Origin: Lepidodermella squamata | Taxonomy: Eukaryota; Gastrotricha | Assembly (NCBI GenBank): GCA_047495785.1 | Contig: JBLDXI010000033.1 | Span: forward strand, 1,984,001 to 2,048,000 | DNA: 64,000 nucleotides | Direction of reading: 5' to 3' | Part shown: piece by piece, positions 1-12,440 of the stretch | How positions within the stretch are numbered: position 1 is the stretch's first letter | How the letters are laid out: each line of letters starts with the position of its first letter | Made by a program: the position numbers and the translations under genes | The notes under the pieces: model-generated | Seen by the model: only the letters and a program-made list of their open reading frames with translations | Databases searched by the model: none | What the model was told of the DNA's origin: nothing

Positions 1-1039
1 GAGGACACCCGAATGCCGCCTAACATTACAAAAATTAAAATAAATTGATCTGAAAATGCAGTCCTTACCTGTCGAGTTCTCGCTCAATATCGGCAATTTC
101 TTTCTTTAGTTTAACTTTAGCCTCTTGGATCTCAGCTAACCGAGCTTTCAAAGCTTCGCAGTCGTTCTTGGCCAACTGCACTGCTGCTGTGCTGTCTGAC
201 TTCATTTTTTCGGCATGGTAGTAACTGTAGGCAGCAACGACTCGATCAACATGCTCACGCTCGCGAGTAAGCTGTTGATACTCCAAATAAATTTGACGAT
301 CCTTCTCCATTTTTGACATTCGGGGCTCTAACTGCTCCTTGATCAACGATTCATCGTCCTGCAGCTTCTGCGTTTTCTTCGCAATTTCACGCTTCGCCTC
401 CTCTTTCTTGTCGTCATAAAGGCGCGTGCCTGCAGCCTCTTCGATGAGGGACAAAATTTCGGCAGGTTTCATATTCAAAACTTTGGTGATGCGTCCTTGC
501 ATGATCAGAAAATGGGGATTGTTAACGTTCAGCTGGACTGATCGGAACAAATCTTCGACGCGATTGTTGGTCGCATTCACACCATTGACCTTGTATTTGT
601 TCCGTCCACCAAGTACAATCTGATGAGTAGAATGCCAACGATAAAGGAGGCAAATAATACAGGTAACTTCTTACCTGACGAGAAACCGTAATTTCATCAG
701 CATGCTGATAACCCATTGGACTTTGCTCTTTGTCAGTGTTGTCGAACGTTACGCTGACAATCGCTTTATTGATACCAGCTTGGCCATTCTTGTAGATAAG
801 CTCTTGAAGGTTGGATACGCGTACCTAAAATTCACTTGAAATAGCGTTCAAAAAATTCTGGTTTATTTTACCTGAGTGAGGTTAGAAATTCCCAACACAA
901 AACAAATGGAGTCCAAAATATTAGATTTCCCACTTCCATTGAGACCGGTTATAGCATTGAATTGAGGATCAAAGCCGTGAATTTCGGTTCTACTTGCATA
1001 GGATTTGAAACCCTCTATTACTATCGATTTAACATACAT
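1..1039 (-). CDS. SMC2: SMC2, condensin ATPase subunit (5' part, runs off the window)
   Basis: Structural-maintenance-of-chromosomes protein 2, the SMC subunit that pairs with SMC4 in condensin to compact mitotic chromosomes. Four exons are visible: about 1039-872, 824-675, 619-69 and 19-1. The start [19 protein letters not shown] is the SMC N-terminus. The Walker A loop GLNGSGKSN follows at about residues 32-40, then [27 protein letters not shown] and [10 protein letters not shown], which separate SMC2 from other SMCs. After about residue 170 the sequence becomes the charged coiled coil. The tiny exon at 1-19 adds DRRHSGVL, matching the family at this point. The hinge, second coil and Walker B lie outside the window. 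The triplet CAG sits directly before the ATG, so the mRNA 5' end is probably produced by cis- or trans-splicing at that point. Confidence 0.96.
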
Positions 1040-3321
1040 CTGAAGTCAACAAAAATACAATTAAATTGATATACCATAAATATCAGATAAATAAAAATTA
1101 TTCACTGTCCGCATCAGAAACAGCGTTACATAAAACCCAAACCCAAGCATAATCAATCATTATACAGCAGTAACAAATAATAACTGTAGAATCATGGTAT
1201 ATTTCACAAAACGGCTGTTACATTAAACAATGTGTGCGTTCGATGCAAGGATGGTAAATTGTAAGAAAAAAATTGTGATCAGCAAAAACTATTTTTCCAT
1301 CATAGCTTGTACTTTGAATTCTGTGCCAGAGTCGACCATGACTCGCTCCCAGCTCTGAAGCGACTAATTCGCAGGTCGATGTTGTCGATCTATCCGATTT
1401 AATGCTCAAAAACTACGCGGCAATACTTAGTGTTCCCTATTTGTATTAGTTGTTTTCCATGAAAAAATATAATCATGGGCTCGATAATCGATGGTGGTAT
1501 TTGTCACTACCATAGTGAACACAGCGGTCGAATGGTAATGCAACCAGCACAGGGCACAGGGTGTGATACGTTGGTTCCAGTGAGGCAAGAGTTCAACGCC
1601 CGCGTCTGTGCAAGAAGACAGCGGTTGACCGAAGTCACTGAAAAAACACAATGTCAGCGAGCGCAGGTTACACGTGCGCAGTGGCCCATTGTCACTTCCC
1701 CCGCCTCAACGGTAGCACAAGGGAGAGTCGCGGAAAAAGTTAACAGAAAGATCCTTTTATGAAAATTACGTACGAGCCTTGAAAGTAAATGCAAATTACG
1801 ATCAGCGGGATTAGTACTCATAAAAGCCGAACGTACAACATCATTACATTAGGCTTCGTAACTACGAAAGAGTCGTCGAGGGTCAAGGGTCAAAGCGGTT
1901 AGGTAGTTGTTTTGGCGTGTCGCCAATGTCTCCACCCTCCACCGAAGCGACAACCCTACTATTTTCAATATTTGACGGTAGAAGACGAGAATGTAGAATT
2001 TGACTCTTAACTTCCTACTTCCCACGTTATCAATTGCCGGACAACGGTGACTATCGTTTGAAGATGGACTTTTCGTCTGCGGGACTATTGGTTGAAGATT
2101 TAAAAAATTTCATTTTCGCGGGGTTGCGAAGTCTCTTTATTTAGACATGTATTATTTAAGAATCTTTTGAACGTGCCTTAGTTAGATAATATTTGTAAAA
2201 GCATAATTTATTAATTTATGGCGGGAAATAAATTCAAATTGTTGCTGACGAGTTACTCGTTTCTCGTTGGATCAGGGAAGGTACCGCGTTAACCCTTCGA
2301 GCTCCGCTAGCCGCTAGCGACCAATGCAGATTCAGAGAGTAGAGAATAATTTAAGCAACTCAACTCACTTCTAAGAATGCACTAAACATGTAACCATTGT
2401 GATTTGTCAATCGTTAGCAGCGAACCCTGAACCCTGCCAAAGTGGTGGGAATTTTAGAGCCATACTACGCCATACTTCGATACGGCACCCTTCTGTCTGC
2501 TCCTAACTCTGAACATTTCTCAAATAACCAATAATATCTTTTGGGCGTTATGCATTAGGGCTTAAAATCCTGTTAGGAGGTAGGAAGAAGCTGTAGCGAG
2601 TGATGCTAATTTGAAGCAGAAAGAGCGTGGTGGTGGTGGTGGTGAAATATGCGGCTGATAAGTGATCACCCCTGAGGTTTTCATCTCTTATCTCTATCAT
2701 ATTAACCTTCTTAGGTTTACTGTTCATCATCAAATAATGTCTTGGAATACAATTCCTTCATTTCTGCAATAGGTAAGTTGGAGCCTGGAGCCCTACCTTG
2801 GAATAACTTGGAATAACTACACGCTACACATATCTGAAGTTAGCGGGCCAGTTTTATTCCGACCATTAAGCCCAACCACCAGTCCCAAACTTAACTCAAA
2901 CCTAGCCTGACAGATACCAAACCGCGTGAAAATAGTCACATCGATCTAATTCAATCAGCTTTCACAACTTGATAAGCTGTACCTTACCTTATTTTATCCC
3001 ACCGCTGATTCAATAACTTCTTAAATTCTTACTCAGTTAATTGTAGAAGTAATTTATAAATTACCTGCTTGAGGCTTTGTTTTAGCGTTCAGCGTAATTG
3101 AAGACTACATCAACCTATTGATGCTAACCCTTACTTAACCCAAAATTCTTAATCACTATTGCATGAAGCATGAAGCACATGTGTCATGTACGTAATTTCG
3201 GGTGAAATTGTTAAATGATTGGCGCAAAATTTCTCCCGAATTCAATCAAATTCACACATTCCTGCATTGTAAGCTTTTGACGGAATTTTATCTAGAAACT
3301 CGTTTTAAATATGCATTGAAA
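1040..3321. other. Intergenic region between divergent SMC2 and REXO1-type genes
   Basis: About 2.3 kb between two divergently transcribed genes, so it must hold both promoters. Open frames of 60-95 codons occur on both strands around 1218-1762, but none has recognisable motifs or plausible exon partners. A short (GGT)n run lies near 2630-2645. I see no RNA gene, transposon or array. Confidence 0.5.
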
Positions 3322-5790
3322 ATGTTCGCATCTGCTGGTTTGCTCCGCGTGGTTGCGTGCCCTTTTTATCAAGAAGGAGGTTGCACCAGGCCGCATTGCC
3401 TATTGGGCCATGTAGAATCACCATCCGATTCCGCACCTGATCGTAGTATTCCATCACCAATAGTGCCGTCAGCCTATGATGTCGACCCACAACGGAGCGA
3501 TGAATACGATCCTGCAGCCAACTTCGATATGGGGTTGCTACGTTCGACATCGCCTGCGTACGATAATCCAAGCTGCCGATACAGTGAACCTAATCACTTA
3601 CAATCAGCGCCTGCGTCAACAGCAAAAACTGACAAAAGTGCTGCTCACACTACTCAAGCTGTGCCGAAAACCGCAAGGGGCGGCGAGAAGCCAATAAGCC
3701 ATTACAGTCAAAATAATAACAATAGTCATAAGAATCCCGAATCTGAGTCGAAAAAGAGCAAAAGTTCCGTGGAGACTGTGTTAGAACCGCCACCTTCAAA
3801 GCTTGGGAAAAGTTCTTCCACTAAAAGCAAAGCCTCCTCTGCAGCATCCGGCTCTTTTTCTGCAACTCAAATATTGGAAAAATTCGATGAACTGCCGAAA
3901 AAGCTGTCACCTGTATTTGATACTGAAGAGAAGTCGAGCGGTAAAGCTGTTAAATCTGCTGGATCTGTCAAAGTTGTCTCTCCAGTAATTGATTTGACGG
4001 CTGATTGCCAGGTGAAGGAAGAGAAGCAACAAAATTCTGTTAAATTGCCGACAACGCGATTAGTCGAAATGGCTGAAGAACGCCGAAAACGGAAATTAAT
4101 ACCTCCGACGGAAGTTGCTGCTGCTAGGATGAGGGAACTTGAGCAGAAGAGTGCCCAAAAGCCGGCCCCTGCTAACCAGCAGCAATTCAGACCTCATACA
4201 AGCGGTGAAGGTGGCCGAGTCGCGCATGCCCCCAAAGGCATAAATCCAGCAACAGTTCGAGGGAAGCCTCGAATTCCGATCGAATACAACGCCAAGGTTC
4301 CGACTTCGATTCGCCAGAGCTTCCTTGATAAACTAGTCGATGAATTACTCAAGTCTGGTGCCGGAAACACTGATCATTGTTTCACCGAAGCTCTCCGTCA
4401 CGAGAAAGAGGCATATACCAGAAGTAGTAACGACAAAGTCTACCGACAGGTGGTTGCTAATGTTATGGTGAAAATTCGCCGAGAATTAGGATCAGCAAGC
4501 ACTGTCTCCCCGCCTAAGAAGGCTGCCGTTTCTCATACAGCTATGCTTTTGCCGGCGGGGGCACACACGGTTGGCATTGGAGCTGCGAAAACGTCCCCCG
4601 GTAAACCTGCGGCAGGCGGATCACAAGGTCTGTCGAAATCTCAACTATACCGCCTCCTATCCAAATACGTCATGTCGTAAGTTTATTGGTAATATCAGTT
4701 GATGTTGTATCCTATCAATTGGAATATAGGGAGGAACAGCTGAAAGCCAACGGCTATCCAGTATTGGTCTTTCAGGATGACGGGACTGAAGTTGTGACGA
4801 TTAAACCACCTGACAAGCGGGTAACTCAGCGTCAGAACAGTTTGACCCCGGTTCAAATCGCCAATGGCGAGCGAGAATGCGCGAGATGTCAGAAACGATT
4901 TCGAATAAACCCAGAAACGGGCGCATTCATTCAACGCGAAGAGTGCCAATATCATTCTGGGCGAGTTCAAAAAGTTCGCACCCACGCGAGACACCTCGAA
5001 CAAGTGTACAGTTGTTGCCAAGCATCCACAAGCGGCAGTGTTGGCTGTAAAATCGGGGCAACTCACGTGCATGAACACAACCGGGTGAATGACGTTGAAG
5101 GTTACGTAGCCACGCAAGAAGATAGCAACAATCCTGGAATTTTCGCTATTGACTGCGAAATGGTGTACACTTTGAAAGGAGTGGAACTCGCGAGAGTTAC
5201 GGTAATCGACTACAATCTGAAGCAAATCTTCGACGCTCTAGTCAGGCCTGAAGCTGAGGTAACTCAGGACTTGATAGATATTGCATTTCGCAAATCATCT
5301 CATTTTTCCAGGTTCTCGATTACAATACTGAATTCAGTGGCTTGCAAAAATGTGACTTCGAAAACGTCACCGATCGATTAGCTGATGTGCAGCGGAAGTT
5401 GTTGGCGATGATCAATGAAAGGTCGATTCTAGTCGGTCATAGTTTGGAATCAGATTTGATAGCACTGAAAATGCTTCACAAAAACGTCGTCGATACCGCA
5501 ATCGTATTTCCTCACCCTATGGGTCCACCTTATAAGAAAGCGCTTAGAGTGAGTTTTTAGCTCAAATTTCGTTAAAATCTAATGATTTCTTGATTTAGAC
5601 TTTGGTATGTGACATTCTTCGAAAAGCCATTCAACAAGATCTTGGAGGGCATGACAGCTTCGAAGACGCTGCATCTGCAATGGAATTGATGCTGTTTAAG
5701 GCGAAGTCCGATCATCAAACTGCGTCTTCAGTTCCAACGTCGGCGATTGCAGACCGAGCGGGGACGCATCGCAGGAATAGCAATTTTTAG
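3322..5790 (+). CDS. REXO1: REXO1-like RNA exonuclease (DEDDh family)
   Basis: Predicted 3'-5' RNA exonuclease of the REXO1/Rex1 family, about 770 residues. Four exons are in phase: 3322-4676, 4730-5258, 5312-5548 and 5599-5790. The ATG at 3322 is chosen because the protein then begins MFASAGLLRVVACPFYQEGG with a CX-C-X-H finger-like cluster, the characteristic REXO1 N-terminus. Residues 60-440 are low-complexity, Ser/Lys-rich linker. The C-terminal third carries a cysteine motif (ECARCQKRF, CQYHSGR), then the exonuclease. FAIDCEMVYT supplies the catalytic D-E, VLDYNTEFSG and LVGHSLESDLIAL the middle Asp, and GGHDSFEDA the final His/Asp. The first intron removes an in-frame stop at 4678 and restores the family sequence SEEQLKANGYP. 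An AATAAA-like signal lies near 6015. Confidence 0.92.
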
Positions 5791-7168
5791 TCCCGAATGA
5801 TACCAGTGATAGGCCGGTCATGCGCGAATTCGGATTTTGTTGATCATCTGTACTTTCTGCCAGCAATGTATCGATGATGAATATATATCTAAAATGCCGC
5901 TTACGTAGTTTTTCATCTTTTTATCTTGCCTCTACTCAGCGTGACCGCTGTTTGATCATTCTTTCATTGTTCGTGGAAAAGGATCCTATTTTGTAGCATT
6001 TACGAACGAGAGATGAATAAAACTTGAAGTTTGATTCCATGGCGTTTCTCTTGAATACGTGATTGAATAATCATTTAACCGATTCAGATGGTTTAACTAA
6101 AGAAACAGCCCAATAAAAATAGTGCCAATTGCCAACAGAACTGTTTTTTTTGAGCTAGGAATATTTCAAGGTTTTCTCCCGATAATTTATCGCTAAGAAA
6201 TGGCGGTGAGAGTGAAGAAAATTAGCTACCGCATATGAAATCAATTTTCAGTGATTTTTTGCGCCCTGATGAAGTTGCCTTCGATTTCGGGCCTTCCTTC
6301 TTATACACATCGAAAAGCCATGCAAAGCATGCATAGAAAGCCCTCATATCCTGGAATCTGCTTACAAAAGGCCGTGTAATTCTGTGCATGCTTCAAAGAG
6401 TGGGCTCGTGGGTAAACTCCTCCACATTCTGTTGAAAATGATGAGTAATCGCGAGATCGCATGATTTAGCATTAGATGGCAACTGAATTTCGCCCCGGCC
6501 CTTGCACCATTCCACCTTTCATGGGTCCTGCATTATTCCGATATTTCGACGTGGTCTAAAATCGTATTCCCTAATTGTGAGTGACCGCGACTAAGAATGA
6601 GGAAATGATCTGGCGCTTTTGATTCTATTTTTTTGCGTATAAACAACCAAGCACATCGTAAAAAAAGTCGACCGATGAAAATATTGCCAAACAGATGTAA
6701 AGGCGTGCCAGTAAGTAGGGACGCAATATTCCAAGGGGTAACCTCCATAGAAAAGTGCTCTGTAAACATCAATATTCCCAGCCATGCGCCCATGAGAGTT
6801 GTAATAGGCATGTAATGAAGTAAGGGTGCCAGCACTAGAGCCGCTGCTGGCTGTTACTTTGGCGTACCTCGCATTTTAGTTATACCTTGTATGAAACAGC
6901 ATAACCTTCTCAGGAACTTGAGGCAAAAACGTGCGTGGTAGTATTCTTTCTACGCGATGCGTGCTGTAAACATAAGATACAACACTGCACGGTGAATAAT
7001 GTCGCCAATGAAAGGAAAAGTTTGCTACGACTAACAAAACAAGGTAGAAAGGTATATGCACGTCTCCTACATTTTTACATTTGGCTGGGAAAAAACAAAA
7101 ATGCTGACGTTGGCAAGTTCTAGTTGCACATCCTTTTATGTTTACAATATGTTAATTAACTCATTTAG
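5791..7168. other. Intergenic region; no supported gene
   Basis: AT-rich spacer between the REXO1-like and Kunitz genes. Poly(A)-type AATAAA motifs near 6015 and 6112 probably end the upstream transcript. A minus-strand hydrophobic open frame of about 93 codons (6533-6835) has no recognisable motif or splice partners. The first exon of the Kunitz gene must lie in the right-hand part but I could not identify it. Confidence 0.4.
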
Positions 7169-8074
7169 GTAATATCTGTGACATTTCTCGCTACCTGCTT
7201 GGTCAATGCTGAGCAGCCGGCTTTCTGCGCTCAGAGGGCGGAGACCGGCATGTGCAGAGCTTATATCGAACGCTATTTTTGGAGCGCAGATGAGGGAAAA
7301 TGCGTTAAATTCGTCTGGGGGGTGAGTCCAATAAAACATCATTTCCCAATGGCGAACATTCAGTTTTCGTTAATAGGGCTGCGGTGGAAATGAAAATAAT
7401 TTCATGTCGTGAGTAAATTTGCCTAGCTTGCCATATAAAGCTAAATTCAAATTTTAGGGCGGAGAATTGCACCACCACGTGTTCACCCAGTGCTGGTGAC
7501 GTACCTGTTAAAGCTAATCCAAGTAAGAATTAGGCCATACGTTGGAAAAATATCCCAAACTTTGTCTTGCAATGCAGCCACTCCTCCTCCCACGCCTGCT
7601 GCAGGACTCGGTAAATTTCAAAGATCGCATTGAATACGTGACATAAGCAATTCAATTTTCAGCCGCGATGTGTTATCTTGAGTCCGATGGCGGAAACTGT
7701 GCTAATAACGCCAACGGCATGTTCGTGAAGTATTTCTTCAATTCGAAAATTAATGATTGCCAAGTTTTCACATGGTCGGGCTGCAATGGTAGGAAATGAA
7801 GAGGCCTCCTCGCAATCTTTCTATCTAATATATTTTAGGCAATGACAATCGTTTCGATGACCTCAAAACCTGCAAGGAAATGTGCAAATCTGCAGCGAAT
7901 CCTGTAAAACCTCAGAACGAAGCTCGTGTTTTGGAGCTCACATCTACGACAGCGAAGCCGAGAACAAGGAAGCCGCCGACTGATGTCAGCGATGACGCCG
8001 ATAACAGCTCGTCAGCTATCGTTGCGACGCTTACTCTCGCCATCTCAGCAGCTGCTGCATTTTTCATTCTTTGA
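7169..8074 (+). CDS. Two-Kunitz-domain protein with C-terminal membrane/GPI tail (start unresolved)
   Basis: Secreted or surface protein with two BPTI/Kunitz domains, a fold that typically blocks serine proteases. Exons in phase: 7169-7321, 7377-7408, 7458-7522, 7578-7610, 7663-7788 and 7839-8074. The first exon encodes a hydrophobic leader ending near CLVNA, then Kunitz 1: CAQRAETGMCRAYIERYFW, KCVKFVWGG, the tiny exon giving CGGNENNF, and ENCTTTC. A Pro/Thr linker precedes Kunitz 2 (MCYLESDGGNC, FVKYFFNS, CNGNDNRFDDLKTCKEMC). The 32-nt exon 7377-7408 is easy to miss but is needed to complete the domain. The tail (TKPRTRKPP, then SSSAIVATLTLAISAAAAFF) looks like a GPI-attachment signal or single TM. 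The initiating ATG is on an upstream exon I did not find. Protease target unknown. Confidence 0.85.
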
Positions 8075-8473
8075 ACGTCTGAGTAATTTCCAGCATTAAT
8101 TCGAGTATCCTATTCTATCAGGGATTCTTATAATGTGATCGCTTGGCAATTAAAAACTCAATAAATTTACAATATAAGTTGGTCATCAGCTCTTTATTTT
8201 AAGAATCACGGTATAAGAATAATCACATTGAAGTATTTACAATAGATTCACAGATTCTCGGTCACCGGAGTTTGGCACGAATAGATATAAGTTGGTTAAT
8301 ATTTGATTTCGAGTATAGCAACAACAACATCGTTTGAGCAAGTTTACATTAATTTTCAATACAAATTCCGATATTATCGCCAACAAATAAGGTTAAAAAA
8401 TGAGTCGAGATATTTTTGGATAATGAAGTCATGTAAAAACGAGGTTACAGGCCAGATTATACAAAGACTCGAG

Positions 8474-11400
8474 TTAAATAATTCCATTTCCTTTCTTTAA
8501 ATTCTGGAGCAGTTCCGAAGCCATGCGATGCACACGGCCTGGATCACGCGAGTAGTTTGAGGTAGCAATTTCTTCTTCCAAGATAGAACGCACATGTTCA
8601 ACAATTTTCCGGCGCATTTCTTCGTCGTTCTCTCCATCTATAATTCTGTTTAGCTGAGCGAAATCTTCTCGCAGCTGATTCATCTGCTGGGTTTTCACTT
8701 TAAATTCGGCAGCGAGCAGATCGGCGTCCTGAATCTCCTCAATGCATTTGCGCATGGTGGCTCGAATCGTGGTCATTTTTTCGGCCATTCGATTAGTCAA
8801 CTCGGTAACATCATCAATATGGTTGAAGGCTCCTTTCATCACATTGCAGCTGTAAATAAACAAAGCTAGTGAATGTGAGAATTAAAACAAGAGAATTTAC
8901 CACAACGCAACCATTTTCCTATCGGATGAACTGGGCGCGGCATGTTGGTCCTGTTCAACTCGATTGAGTTTGGTTTGGCTTTCGGGATAAGATTCTGACC
9001 ATGAACCAATCGACTGAAAAGAAAAAAGCAGTAAATATACATTGGGTTCGTTCATTTTTCCATAAAAATTCGGATTCAAACGGACTATTCAGGGTTAATT
9101 TTCTAGACTAGATCAGTAAATTAATTACGTGATTTCGAACTGATCGCATACATTGCAGTAATAATATTCTGATGGCAACTTACTGTAGCGCGAACGTTAA
9201 CTTTTGCTTCCTTCTCCTTTTTAGAACTTGAATTGGTGGATGGAGTAGGCGTTTTCTTCGGCGGTTCTTGGACGGCCGTGGTTCGCTTGACCACCGGTGC
9301 TTCGGTTCGATCCAACACAGGGGTCGGAGTTTTGTTGCTCGGCTTGTTCGCAGCAGAATTTTCGACAATCTCATGATCAGCAGACATTTCGTAAGGAGGC
9401 GGGGCTACGTTATCGTCAGGCTGGAAATAGTCGTTGAACGTGTTGTCTCGTGCTCGCTCGACAGATTGCGGCGAGGCAAGTTCGGTTTCGCTGATTCGTC
9501 GCGCGCTGGCAGGTTCTGTGAGATTCGAATTTGCCACTTTCAACCCGATAGGTTTCCCGTACTTTTTAGCCACCAAACGACCCTGGTTGTCGATGATACC
9601 GTCTTCGATGACCAAGGACGGCAGACTTTCATCTACAGCTGGGAACATTTGCTCAACCTGCTGACCCAACGAAACACTACCCTTCTGGTTTTGTTTCCCC
9701 CTCGCGCGAGGAGCAGTCTGTTTCTTACTAGTCGTAGCAGCTTTTCGCTGTTTCTTCCCACCTGAAGTAGCAACGGCTTTTGGCGAGGTGACAATATCGA
9801 TATCATCGAACAATGTGAGACTTTGGCGGGCAGGCGGGTTGTGGACGAAGTCGAAAATGGAGCAACGTGATTCATCATCCTCATCCCTAGAGATTTTCTT
9901 GCGAATCTCAGCTTCAATTACGACTTTACGTTTGGGTTGCTTGCGGGCCGGGGGACTTTCAGTTCTCACCGCTAATTCCGAAGTTTCGTTTTCGTCCAAT
10001 TCTGAAGTCCGAGATAAATTGCGCCGAGCTTGCGTTTTCTGTCTGGACGAACCGGCAGCTTTATCATCGCTCTCCGTCACAGCTTTTGCCGGCTTTTTTG
10101 TCGGATTTTTCGGAAGAGCCGGGGTTACGGTGATTGTCTTCGCTTTCGGCCGTCCGCGGCCTTTTTTCACAGGCTGCTCGCCAAGAGAATCGCAAATTTC
10201 TCGCTCGACAGGTTCGACGTGACTGGCCGTAATTTCAGCCGAATTGTTGACCTCCAGGATCGGAGATGGTGGTCGAAATGCGACAGATTTACGAGTCGAG
10301 CTGTTGATTTTACGTGTGTAATCAGCAGCACTGTAAACCGATGACGTTATTTCAGGCAGATCTGGTTCCAAATTGGCGGCGTTAGCGTTGTTGACGTCCT
10401 CCGAATCCTGAGAAGAAAAGAAAAACAATTAGTCGGAGAGCTCAGGGGACATAGGTTGATGGTTACCTTTTCAACGGGCGATGTGGAGAAGACACTTTCA
10501 AGGGATCTTCTGGTCTCTTCGCTAATCGACCCATTCCAGGCATTCTTCTTTGACGAGCTTTTCGGAGGGTTCGGAGCAGGGACTTTGAACTCAGGTTCCT
10601 TTTTCTTTTGCTCCCGTTCGACAACCGGTGACGGCTCAATTGGAGTTCCGTTTGATTTTTGAGATGAGAAGACAATATCTTCATTTATGGCATGACCGAT
10701 CGCAAAACTCGTTGAACTAGCTCGGGGTCGCGTTTTCTCGCCTTGCGACTGTGAAAGTTCAGTCCATGAAGATGACTTTGTTCGCTTTGATGGCGATACG
10801 TTGACAAAAGTTTCACGCGGATAAATGCTTTTTAGAGCATCAACAAACGCCTTAAGCTCTGATTCCTTGTCAAAGGTAACAGTCATCTCAAATGAGCCAT
10901 TTCGATGCGATTTAAAGTTAGAAAGCGATTGAATTGCAGGTAACTTCAATAGCCAAAGTGTCACAGTAAGCGACCGAGAAGAGCCAACGACTTCATGAAC
11001 AGTGGTTTTTAAATAAAATAAAATTGGAAATATTTTCCATACCTGATTCACCGCAAACCTCGACGCGGCAGATTAACTGCGGTGAGAATTTGGCGAACTC
11101 GACCGTAGCACTTTCGCCCATTACTAGAATCGACAGTCGTCTCGTCAAAGAGTTGACGTCAACCCACGCTCCAGCGTCGTGAGCTGGAACTGGCAACTTT
11201 TCCGAATTCACTTTCACGCCAACAACCGAATAGGACTTGATCAAATTGCTTCCGATGCGGCTATTCGCCACGCGAGTGAATTCGACGCTCGAAAGGAACT
11301 TTTCTTCGTAGGAAGAAGCCTTAAATGTTTTTCCGTACAGTTCGATAAGTGTTTCCACTGTTTTCTGATTCGAACGCTTTGAAAGAATGCGGGACATGAC

Positions 11401-12328
11401 GTCCTTGCAATCTAGTTGGTCGCCAATGTATGAAGACACCAGAATGATGGCCGACTGGAAACTGAGATCCCCAATGTCAAACATATTCTCCAAAACAAGC
11501 GGTCTAATAAAACGTATAATTCCTCAGTATAAAAAATACAACGATCACTTACAGCTGAACATCTGATCGAGATCGAAATTTCTCAGCCAGGCTATTCTTG
11601 TTTGGTTGACGATCCCAGTAAGGCATGAAGAATGCGAGTGATTCGAATGAAGCACTGATGGGCTCTAATAAGCAAGTTAAGTGTGAATCCGTCGCGTAGT
11701 GAGCTAAAAACTCCAAAACTCGGGAGAAATGGATCAGGGCGTTAACTCCAACACCTAAAACAAACACGGTTGAAGCTCAAGAAATCGTCCAGCCATTTCT
11801 GATCTCACCTGACTGAAAATCAATTACGGCTCTGAGGAAGCCTAGAAACCCGAGCCAAGCGTCACCAACGTTTTTGTTTTCTGAAGCGTCGATTCTCAGC
11901 AATTCTCCTAACATGACGTTGAGCTAAAACGCGACGAATAATAATTATTTCAAAAATAATATGCGGAATTTACCGCCGAAACCAAGCGGCTAGTGAACAA
12001 AAGAGGAAAGGCTGCGACTGAATCGTTGTTTTCAGCCATAATCATGGCAGATGAAATGACCGAAAAGAAGCGCCTGATAAACGTGTCTTCATCTTCTTTC
12101 ATCGACTTTCTCGCATCGACCGCTTTATGAATCAATCGGACAAATTTTTCAGCCGCAGCTTTGTCCAATTTATCCCGCCACGAATCGAATGAAGTTGAAT
12201 TTTTCTCTGTTAAAATCAGCTCGATTGCATCTTCACTTTCAACAGCAGCGGCAAACAATTCCTAGAAATATTCTTTTGATTGTACTACAACGGAGACGCA
12301 CATGTTCGATTACCTTCAAAGGCTTCAT
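8474..12328 (-). CDS. SYCP2: SYCP2-like synaptonemal complex / meiotic axis protein
   Basis: Probable homologue of SYCP2, a chromosome-axis component in meiosis. Nine exons are in phase (12328-12314, 12261-11974, 11923-11809, 11754-11553, 11503-11043, 10990-10467, 10407-9184, 9013-8901, 8849-8474), giving about 1105 residues. Residues 1-270 are helical and ARM-like. Residues about 270-400 are a beta-rich region resembling the SPT16M-like domain of SYCP2 (LSILVMGESATVEF, LICRVEVCGES, SLTVTLWLL). A long basic, Ser/Thr/Pro-rich disordered middle follows, with an AT-hook-like KKGRGRPKAK. A C-terminal coiled coil of about 120 residues closes the protein (KVKTQQMNQLREDFAQLN). The ATG at 12328 has an in-frame TAA just upstream. 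The assignment rests on domain order and local similarity; SYCP2L or another axis core protein is possible. It follows DDX56 by only 112 bp on the same strand. Confidence 0.62.
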
Positions 12329-12440
12329 GATCTTTCGGTCTGTCAAAAATTATGTACGGCGCCTCCTAAGCGAAATTAAACCAATTATGTTAAAGCGATA
12401 ACAATTCTCATTTTATTATTCGTTTTGCACAATTTAAGCT
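12329..12440 (-). promoter_or_regulatory. Intercistronic gap DDX56 > SYCP2-like with poly(A) signal and acceptor-like AG
   Basis: Read on the minus strand, the gap after the DDX56 stop contains AATAAA and then a T-rich stretch ending TTTCGCTTAG about 43 nt before the SYCP2-like ATG. There is little room for an independent promoter. The order stop, AATAAA, pyrimidine-AG, ATG is what an SL trans-spliced operon gap looks like. Confidence 0.4.

Noticed and set aside
1475-1762. 95-codon plus-strand frame upstream of the REXO1-like gene
   Set aside because: No homology-like motif and no phase-compatible exons; the region is promoter-side intergenic DNA.
3202-3321. Upstream extension of the REXO1-like frame to 3202
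   Set aside because: The extension begins at GTG; the first ATG at 3322 gives the family N-terminus.
6533-6835. Hydrophobic minus-strand frame of about 93-100 codons
   Set aside because: No family motif, no splice partners, composition like random AT-rich sequence; starts at GTG unless an internal Met is used.
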